From NCBI GenBank assembly GCA_002371295.1, contig DFGZ01000198.1, positions 1 through 5,803 on the forward strand: a DNA stretch of 5,803 bases. Reading direction: 5' to 3'. The position numbers and the translations under genes were made by a program. The stretch comes from Oribacterium sp. UBA3737 (GTDB lineage: Bacteria; Bacillota_A; Clostridia; Lachnospirales; Lachnospiraceae). Below the pieces are notes generated by a model, which was not told the DNA's origin, made no database searches, and saw only the letters and a program-made list of their open reading frames with translations. Shown here in pieces: positions 1-3,987 of this stretch (its first letter is position 1; each line of letters opens with the position of its first letter).

Positions 1-120
1 AAAGGAGTTTACGATACCTATAAGAGGACGTCTCATCTGCTCATCCGTAAGCCCGTCTGCCTTTAAAAGTGAGCGATGAGGGGTGTGTTCTATCCCCTTC
101 TTGACTAAATCACTACGCAT
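1..120 (-). CDS. ilvD: Dihydroxy-acid dehydratase, N-terminal 40 codons (cut by window edge)
   Basis: The reverse strand from 120 gives a protein starting [20 protein letters not shown] and reaching IGIVNSF at the window edge. This opening (M-R-S-D-x-x-K-x-G, then PHRSLL, then RP-x-IGIVNSF) is the highly recognisable N-terminus of IlvD. The family is an Fe-S lyase that dehydrates 2,3-dihydroxy-3-methylbutanoate (and the methylpentanoate homologue) to the 2-oxo acid precursors of valine, leucine and isoleucine in the cytosol. The Cys ligands of the cluster lie further in and are not in the window, so integrity cannot be judged. The start is secure: a perfect AGGAGG lies 8 nt upstream, with a TATAAT box beyond it. 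No T-box or other long leader separates promoter and gene. The paralogous family member Edd (phosphogluconate dehydratase) has a different N-terminus, so ilvD is the better call. Confidence 0.93.
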   Translation of the reverse strand, partial: MRSDLVKKGIEHTPHRSLLKADGLTDEQMRRPLIGIVNSF

Positions 121-128
121 AATTAATT

Positions 129-134
129 CCTCCT
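129..134 (-). promoter_or_regulatory. Ribosome binding site of ilvD
   Basis: The reverse strand reads AGGAGG followed by 8 nt (AATTAATT) and then ATG. This is a full consensus Shine-Dalgarno at good spacing and fixes the ilvD start. Confidence 0.9.
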
Positions 135-153
135 GACGAAAAACCATATATCA

Positions 154-159
154 ATTATA
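154..159 (-). promoter_or_regulatory. -10 box of the probable ilvD promoter
   Basis: A perfect TATAAT lies on the reverse strand, 33 nt upstream of the ilvD start, in an AT-rich stretch. A -35 element at 16 to 18 nt spacing is poor (around ATGAAA), so the promoter is supported mainly by the -10 box and its position. Transcription would start near 147 and give a leader of about 27 nt, leaving no room for a riboswitch or attenuator. Confidence 0.55.
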
Positions 160-308
160 TACTTTCTAAACGATTATTTCATACTATTTTACACTACAAT
201 AACCTCTGTGGAAGTCTTCAAGCCATACCTATTTCATAGCGTCAGACATAACCGGCAGTAATCGTATTTTTTTCACTGTAAATTATTTGTTATGGTTCAA
301 TGCCGTTT
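160..308. other. Intergenic region between argC and ilvD
   Basis: This is AT-rich spacer with no convincing reading frame on either strand. I see no strong hairpin with a T-tract after the argC stop, so argC transcripts may end weakly here or read on toward ilvD. The only pairing noticed is a 4-bp CAGT/ACTG repeat around 256 to 278, too short to call. Confidence 0.5.
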
Positions 309-1241
309 TCAAAGGCCCGTGTCCTCAGGCAGGCCAAGCATGATATTCATATTCTGAACCGCCGCACCGCTGGCGCCCTTTCCAAGATTGTCAAAGAGTG
401 CGGTAACGGATGTCTGATCCTCATATCCGCATACAACGATCTGAAGCTCATTTGTTCCCGCAAGCTTGTTGGCATAAAGCTTACTGTCATTCTCACCAAA
501 AGGAACGACCTTAACGAAATGCTCGTTCTTATAGTACTCACTCAGTCTCTCACAGATATTCTCCGCTGTAGGATTACCATTAAGAAGTCTGTTCTGAAGC
601 ATGATGGTTGTCGCCATTCCCTTGTAATAATCGTCAACCACAGGCATGAAAACCGGTGCATGGGAGAGTCCTGTCATTTTCTGCATCTCAGGAATGTGCT
701 TATGCTTAAGATTAAGTCCGTAGATTCCGGGGGCACTGAGAAGTTCGGATCTCCCCTCTGCAGTATAGTCCTGAATCATCTTCTTTCCTCCTCCGGAATA
801 GCCCGTAAGGGAATAGCAGGTAACAGGATAATCCTTGGGAAGTATGCCCATACGCACAAGAGGAGCTGTCACAGATATGAATCCGGTGGCATGACATCCG
901 GGATTCGCGATCCTTTTTCCAGTACGGACAGCCTCCCTCTGCTCCTTTGAGAGCTCAGGGAAACCATATACCCAGTCATCATTTGTCCTGTGAGCTGTTG
1001 ATGCATCAATTACCCTGACAGAATCATGGTCTATAAGGGAAACCGCTTCTCTCGCTCCGTCATCAGGCAGGCACAGGAAGACTATGTCCGCAGAATTGAG
1101 ATACTTTCTTCGCTCATCTATATCATGGCGTTTGTCCTCGGGTATACGGAGCAGCTCCAGATCATCTCTCGATCCGATGCGGTCATAAATCTGAAGGCCT
1201 GTGGTTCCGCTTTGTCCGTCAATGTAAATTTTTGTTTTCAT
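309..1241 (-). CDS. argC: N-acetyl-gamma-glutamyl-phosphate reductase, short (type 2) form
   Basis: ArgC reduces N-acetyl-glutamyl 5-phosphate to the semialdehyde with NADPH, the third step of arginine synthesis. The protein begins MKTKIYIDGQSGTTGLQIYD, with the dinucleotide-binding G-x-S-G-x-x-G loop at the N-terminus. The catalytic Cys is in IANPGCHATG (about residue 116) and the catalytic His in KHKHIPEM (about 182); both are intact. About 310 residues and the IDGQSGTTG start match the shorter ArgC class rather than the roughly 340-residue E. coli/Bacillus type. Two in-frame ATGs compete. The first, at 1247, directly abuts GAGGAG with no spacer; the second, at 1241, has 6 nt spacing, so I chose 1241 (two residues shorter). 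No other arg gene is next to it, so it looks like an isolated argC or the only arg gene of its unit in view. Confidence 0.94.
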   Translation of the reverse strand: MKTKIYIDGQSGTTGLQIYDRIGSRDDLELLRIPEDKRHDIDERRKYLNSADIVFLCLPDDGAREAVSLIDHDSVRVIDASTAHRTNDDWVYGFPELSKEQREAVRTGKRIANPGCHATGFISVTAPLVRMGILPKDYPVTCYSLTGYSGGGKKMIQDYTAEGRSELLSAPGIYGLNLKHKHIPEMQKMTGLSHAPVFMPVVDDYYKGMATTIMLQNRLLNGNPTAENICERLSEYYKNEHFVKVVPFGENDSKLYANKLAGTNELQIVVCGYEDQTSVTALFDNLGKGASGAAVQNMNIMLGLPEDTGL

Positions 1242-1247
1242 TGCCAT

Positions 1248-1253
1248 CTCCTC
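1248..1253 (-). promoter_or_regulatory. Ribosome binding site that decides the argC start
   Basis: The reverse strand reads GAGGAG-ATGGCA-ATG. The purine-rich GAGGAG directly touches the first ATG (1247) but lies 6 nt before the second ATG (1241). Initiation at the second ATG is therefore favoured, giving MKTKIY rather than MAMKTKIY. Confidence 0.65.
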
Positions 1254-1263
1254 TTCTCTTTTA

Positions 1264-1323
1264 AACAGCTCCCGGTTTATATGCCGTTATGCTCTCATCC
1301 TGTTCCGGTTCCCTGAAGCTGTC
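1264..1323 (-). other. Possible structured leader of argC
   Basis: On the reverse strand, GACAGCT (1323 to 1317) can pair with AGCTGTT (1270 to 1264), seven base pairs with one G-T. The helix can extend inward through UC/GG and GG/CC around one mismatch. It closes a loop of about 36 nt and ends 10 nt before the GAGGAG of argC. Inside the loop lies a four-codon frame, ATG AGA GCA TAA (1298 to 1287), encoding Met-Arg-Ala. There is no T-tract, so this is not a simple terminator. It matches no riboswitch class I recognise, and chance pairing is possible. Confidence 0.25.
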
Positions 1324-1340
1324 CCGACTCTGCATATAAA

Positions 1341-1358
1341 GATGCATATTTATTAAAT
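1341..1358. promoter_or_regulatory. Possible ArgR operator (ARG box-like)
   Basis: TGCAT-ATTT-ATTAA at 1343 to 1356 matches 8 of the 10 fixed positions of the ARG box core TGAAT-N4-ATTCA, with an all A/T centre. It lies about 100 nt upstream of argC, where a promoter would be expected. An adjoining imperfect motif, TGCAT-N6-ATGCA at 1331 to 1346, shares one half-site. This is suggestive only: AT-rich DNA produces such matches by chance, and no argR gene is in view. Confidence 0.3.
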
Positions 1359-1401
1359 AATACCCATATTCCGGCAATTTATGCAAGAATATGGGTATTA
1401 T
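1357..1401 (-). terminator. Long perfect hairpin, probable terminator of the cytidylate-kinase-like gene
   Basis: ATAATACCCATATTC (1357 to 1371) is exactly complementary to 1387 to 1401, a 15-bp stem with a 15-nt loop that contains a further GCA/TGC pair. On the reverse strand it begins 43 nt past the stop codon of the upstream gene and is followed by TTAATAAAT, a broken T-rich tail. The stem is AT-rich apart from a central CCC/GGG, so termination may be moderate. Because it is a symmetrical palindrome just in front of argC, a protein-binding or promoter-overlapping role is the alternative. Confidence 0.6.
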
Positions 1402-1444
1402 AACACACTTTAATGTATATTCACTATGGAAGTCTTTATATAGA

Positions 1445-2026
1445 CTACTTCAGAAGCTCACAGATAATGTCTACACATTTGTCCATGCCTATCTTTCCCA
1501 CATCAAGGCAAATGCTGTAGTCGGAGGCCATTCCCATGGGATGTCCCGTATAAAGCTTGTAGTAATCGCTTCTTTCATTATCCTTTTTTGTTATGTACTG
1601 TTCTGTGACATCTTCTTTCTTAGTCTTATGATTCATGGCATTAGCAATGCGCCATGCCTTGTCTGCTGTAAGATAAATGTCAAAGGAAGGGATACCTGCC
1701 TCCCTGAGAATATAGTTGGAACATCTTCCTACTATGATGCAGGGTGACGCTGAGAGTTCCAGCACAACTCTGCTCTGAGCCTTGAATATTTCATCGTGGC
1801 TTGAGTTAAGTGAAGCCGGAGAAAGCAGCTCCAGAACTTTGGTTCCAATCTTGATCTTTTCACCGTCTTCATCTATAAGCTCCTGAGAAAAACCGCTCTC
1901 AGCTGCTGTTTTTCGAACAAAATCCCTGTCGTAATACGGGATTCCGAGTCTTTCACTTAACTTCTGTGCAAGCTCATGTCCATGACTGCCATAATTACGA
2001 CTTATTGTAATTACCTTATATTCCAT
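1445..2026 (-). CDS. Cytidylate kinase-like family protein
   Basis: The 193-residue protein starts MEYKVITISRNYGSHGHELA. The ITISR-x-[YF]-G-S-x-G-x-E opening, DRDFV soon after, GRCSNYIL at 100 to 107, DYYKLYTG at 154 to 161 and the closing DYSICLDVGKIG are hallmarks of the cytidylate-kinase-like P-loop family common in Clostridia. The fold suggests an ATP-binding phosphotransferase. The segment where CMP kinase carries its P-loop Lys reads GSHGHE, with no Lys, so CMP phosphorylation should not be assumed. Start choice: an upstream ATG at 2056 would add ten residues but would place the AAGGAGAGG ribosome binding site inside the gene; the ATG at 2026 lies properly downstream of that site. It stands alone, between a terminator on its upstream side and a hairpin after its stop. 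It is not the housekeeping cmk, which has a canonical G-x-x-G-x-G-K-S/T loop. Confidence 0.85.
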   Translation of the reverse strand: MEYKVITISRNYGSHGHELAQKLSERLGIPYYDRDFVRKTAAESGFSQELIDEDGEKIKIGTKVLELLSPASLNSSHDEIFKAQSRVVLELSASPCIIVGRCSNYILREAGIPSFDIYLTADKAWRIANAMNHKTKKEDVTEQYITKKDNERSDYYKLYTGHPMGMASDYSICLDVGKIGMDKCVDIICELLK

Positions 2027-2029
2027 ACT

Positions 2030-2041
2030 CTGCCTCTCCTT
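2030..2041 (-). promoter_or_regulatory. Ribosome binding site deciding the kinase-like start
   Basis: The reverse strand reads AAAGGAGAGG-CAGAGT-ATG. GGAG is 9 nt and GAGG 6 nt before the ATG at 2026. The more distal ATG at 2056 has only AAGGG directly touching it, so 2026 is the better start. Confidence 0.75.
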
Positions 2042-2085
2042 TTGAACGTAGATCATCCCTTACGCCCAAGTAATCATATACATAT

Positions 2086-2094
2086 ACTATAGCA
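2086..2094 (-). promoter_or_regulatory. Extended -10 promoter of the cytidylate-kinase-like gene
   Basis: The reverse strand contains TG-C-TATAGT, an extended -10 motif with five of six positions of TATAAT. It lies just after the terminator of the preceding unit and 59 nt before the chosen ATG. No good -35 stands at 17 nt, which is usual for extended -10 promoters. Transcription would begin near 2079, giving a leader of about 53 nt. Confidence 0.5.
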
Positions 2095-2125
2095 GAAATC
2101 AGTAAAAATAAGACATTTTAAATGC

Positions 2126-2162
2126 AAAAAATGCAGACGCGGGTCTTTAAACCGGCATCTGC
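2126..2162 (-). terminator. Intrinsic terminator after the DUF2232 membrane protein gene
   Basis: On the reverse strand GCAGATGC pairs with GCGTCTGC (8 bp, one G-T). After a C-C mismatch, GGT pairs with ACC around a TTAAAG loop, and ATTTTTT follows directly. It starts 20 nt past the stop codon at 2183. This is a textbook rho-independent terminator closing the regulator/membrane protein unit. Confidence 0.9.
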
Positions 2163-2182
2163 ACCATATTTTTCACTCTGAT

Positions 2183-3181
2183 TCATCCCATTCGTTTGTC
2201 AGTTAATTCCTGCGCCTCATACCCAAGCTTCCTTAAAAGGAAGCTATGAAGCTGTCCGGCCACATAAAAGATTCCCAGTATGATGACCAGCTGAGGCATC
2301 ATGAAAATACTGAGAAATCCGATGATACCCACCACAAGCTTTACTTTTGTCATGTATGCCTGGACCAGAAGGGTTACTGCTATGACTCCGAAACACATAA
2401 GGTACATGACTCCCACTATACCTGTCACCTGTGCCACGCTTTGCACAATTTCATTTTCAAAGGGCTTTGCAAAGCTATAGTTGTAAAGCATGAATGACGC
2501 TATACCAAGGTATGCGGTCCATGAAGGCGGAGTATAGAGTGCTACAGGCTTTGGCCTCGGCACTGCAATATGAAGACGTCTTAATATAAGAAGGCTCACT
2601 TCATATATGATGAATCCCTGAATTGCACCTCCTACAGCCATGGACACCAGCAGTATCCTGGCTATGAAGGCATCAGACATCATGGACTTCATAAGAGTTA
2701 TCTGTGTCTCCATACGGGGATCTCCCCCCATATACTTTCTCATCATCTCCATGGACTCGTTCATAGCTTCCTGCATTTCTCCGACGTACATGGACAGGCT
2801 CTGTCCTGAAATCGCGGTGAGGATAACCGCATTGAAAAGCTCAGAAATGACGCAGAGAAGCATTATCAGAAGCAGTGACTTGGTCATATCCTTTTTGTGA
2901 TAAATGCAGGTTCCCAGAACCATACCAAGAAACGCCTCACAGGCCGCATAAATGATTGTTGTGGGGGTGCTCACGAAAATGCTTATGAAGGTCGAGGCCG
3001 CCCAGGCAGCTATACTTGCCTTCCAGCCGTATCTTGCCCCGTAAGCCACCATGGGGATGGGCAGTATGTACATCAGTATGCCCTGAAACATGCCTCCGGT
3101 CTGTCTGTTAATAAGAAGAAGTACTCCGAAAAGAGCAACGATCATGGCACCGTAGGTGATCTTTAAAGTCTTTTTATCCAT
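2183..3181 (-). CDS. Polytopic membrane protein, DUF2232/YybS-like
   Basis: The 332-residue protein is strongly hydrophobic, with about eight membrane segments: roughly residues 9 to 25, 30 to 49, 54 to 71, 75 to 94, 102 to 124, 170 to 200, 222 to 274 (two passes) and 280 to 312. The opening MDKKTLKITYGAMIVALF, the following ILPIPMVAYGARYGWKAS, and overall length and layout resemble the DUF2232/YybS family, distantly like the S-components of ECF transporters. Its substrate is not known and I do not assign one. By the positive-inside rule, the segment at 126 to 168 lies outside the cell; it is unusually rich in methionine (11 of 38 residues at 131 to 168). The gene starts 10 nt after the Crp/Fnr-like gene, and its AAAGGA site overlaps that gene's stop codon, so the two are almost certainly co-transcribed. 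The DUF2232 name is from recalled resemblance; the membrane topology is visible directly. Confidence 0.75.
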   Translation of the reverse strand: MDKKTLKITYGAMIVALFGVLLLINRQTGGMFQGILMYILPIPMVAYGARYGWKASIAAWAASTFISIFVSTPTTIIYAACEAFLGMVLGTCIYHKKDMTKSLLLIMLLCVISELFNAVILTAISGQSLSMYVGEMQEAMNESMEMMRKYMGGDPRMETQITLMKSMMSDAFIARILLVSMAVGGAIQGFIIYEVSLLILRRLHIAVPRPKPVALYTPPSWTAYLGIASFMLYNYSFAKPFENEIVQSVAQVTGIVGVMYLMCFGVIAVTLLVQAYMTKVKLVVGIIGFLSIFMMPQLVIILGIFYVAGQLHSFLLRKLGYEAQELTDKRMG

Positions 3182-3191
3182 TTGTATTCCT

Positions 3192-3851
3192 TTACTTTTT
3201 CAGGTTATAGGTATTCTTATCAAAATCCAGGATTCCATCCTCCTTCATAGCCGCAAGCTCCCTGGTCATGGCGCTTCTGTTGGCGCACAGATACTCTGCG
3301 AGCTCGGTCCTTGTAAGAGGCGATTCTATATACCTGGAATTCTGCTTCTGTGACATTAGGGAAAGATAGGCCAATATCTTATCTCTCAGAGAAGCTTTAG
3401 AAGATACCTCTATCTTTTCCATAAGCTGGACTGTTTTCTCCCCCATAAGCTGAAACAGGTTCTGGGTTATCTGGGCATGAAAGCCGCACTGTCTCGGACA
3501 GTTGTGTATGACGCTAGAAGCCGCAAGGAAGATTATCTCCGAATCCTTGACCGCCTGAAACCTGACATAAGACTCCGTTGACCGTCGAACCGCAAAGCTC
3601 TCTCCTATGAGCTCTCCCGGTTCCATGAATCCCAGCAGGGTCTGATTACCCCATATATCATCCTTCAGCATATGCACCATGCCGGACAGCACAACTCCGA
3701 TATACTGGACATTGTCCTGTTCCATGATAATGTTCTCTCCGCGCTTATATTTCTGTTTATAGCTTCGAAGGCAGGTGAACAGCTGGTTCAGATCCATCTC
3801 TTTTATATTGGCAAATAATGGGATTTCTTTATATGTGATCTCTTTTTTCAT
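3192..3851 (-). CDS. Crp/Fnr-family transcriptional regulator
   Basis: This 219-residue protein has an N-terminal cyclic-nucleotide-binding-like beta-roll (about residues 10 to 115, with KRGENIIMEQDNVQYIGVVLSG and FMEPGELIGES as characteristic strands). A long dimer helix follows (about 125 to 150), then a C-terminal winged helix-turn-helix (about 155 to 217; LTRTELAEYLCANRSAMTRELAAM carries the turn and recognition helix). The cAMP-binding Arg-Ser signature is not evident, so the effector is probably not cAMP. Between roll and helix lies NCPRQCGFH, Cys118 and Cys122; related clostridial regulators often carry a Cys-x3-Cys-x-FH here, which may bind metal, haem or sense redox state. The N-terminal Cys cluster of true Fnr is absent. 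There is no clear ribosome binding site before the ATG at 3851. The next gene, a membrane protein, is 10 nt downstream and is the obvious target or partner. A palindrome upstream suggests autoregulation. Confidence 0.9.
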   Translation of the reverse strand: MKKEITYKEIPLFANIKEMDLNQLFTCLRSYKQKYKRGENIIMEQDNVQYIGVVLSGMVHMLKDDIWGNQTLLGFMEPGELIGESFAVRRSTESYVRFQAVKDSEIIFLAASSVIHNCPRQCGFHAQITQNLFQLMGEKTVQLMEKIEVSSKASLRDKILAYLSLMSQKQNSRYIESPLTRTELAEYLCANRSAMTRELAAMKEDGILDFDKNTYNLKK

Positions 3852-3876
3852 AACTTACATATTCTATTCTATTTTC

Positions 3877-3890
3877 GTTGCATACGCAAC
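3877..3890. promoter_or_regulatory. Candidate Crp/Fnr operator in front of the regulator gene
   Basis: GTTGC-N4-GCAAC is a perfect 5-bp inverted repeat with a 4-nt centre, the same 14-bp geometry as the Fnr site TTGAT-N4-ATCAA and with the TTG/CAA-type outer bases. It lies 25 nt upstream of the regulator start. It would fall just downstream of the promoter suggested at 3918 to 3946, a position typical of repression. That the regulator binds its own site is inference. Confidence 0.45.
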
Positions 3891-3917
3891 AGACATTTAT
3901 GTACCATATGCTCTTTA

Positions 3918-3946
3918 ATAAAAGGCCTTTATAAAAAGACTGTAAA
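3918..3946 (-). promoter_or_regulatory. Possible promoter of the regulator/membrane protein unit
   Basis: TTTACA (3946 to 3941, five of six to TTGACA), a 17-nt spacer and TTTTAT (3923 to 3918, four of six to TATAAT) lie directly after the hydrogenase terminator; the -35 overlaps that terminator's T-tract. The spacer and -10 include a 10-bp palindrome AAAGGCCTTT (3921 to 3930). Transcription would start near 3911. The AT-rich context offers other choices, so this is tentative. Confidence 0.35.
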
Positions 3947-3974
3947 AACCCCACGCCATTATGACGTGGGGTTT
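3944..3974 (-). terminator. Intrinsic terminator of the hydrogenase unit
   Basis: On the reverse strand AAACCCCACG pairs exactly with CGTGGGGTTT (10 bp, extendable by a T-G and a C-G pair into the loop), and a run of five T overlaps the end of the stem. It begins 13 nt after the hydA stop codon. GC-rich core, short loop and T-tract make this a strong one-directional terminator. Confidence 0.93.
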
Positions 3975-3987
3975 GAAAATAAACAAT

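Noticed and set aside
270..284. CodY-like box (AATTTACAGTGAAAA on the reverse strand) upstream of ilvD
   Set aside because: Only about 10 of 15 positions match the CodY consensus, and the site is more than 110 bp upstream of the ilvD -10 box; in AT-rich DNA this is expected by chance.
300..950. 216-codon open frame on the plus strand across argC
   Set aside because: It lies antisense to argC, whose catalytic motifs are clear; it has no ribosome binding site, the composition is not protein-like, and no family is recognisable.
1435..1447. AGTCT/AGACT repeat at the end of the kinase-like gene
   Set aside because: Five base pairs with no T-tract is too weak to be a terminator; the longer stem at 1357 to 1401 is the better candidate.
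1391..1747. 118-codon plus-strand frame with a hydrophobic stretch
   Set aside because: Mostly antisense to the cytidylate-kinase-like gene; the apparent membrane segment is a by-product of the complementary codons, and the start lies inside the hairpin at 1387 to 1401.
2897..3166. Plus-strand frames opposite the membrane protein
   Set aside because: They are shadows of the DUF2232-like gene without ribosome binding sites or recognisable motifs.
3919..3932. AAAGGCCTTT palindrome as a separate operator or terminator
   Set aside because: A 10-bp self-complementary sequence with no loop cannot form a useful RNA hairpin; it overlaps the suggested promoter and has no independent support as an operator.
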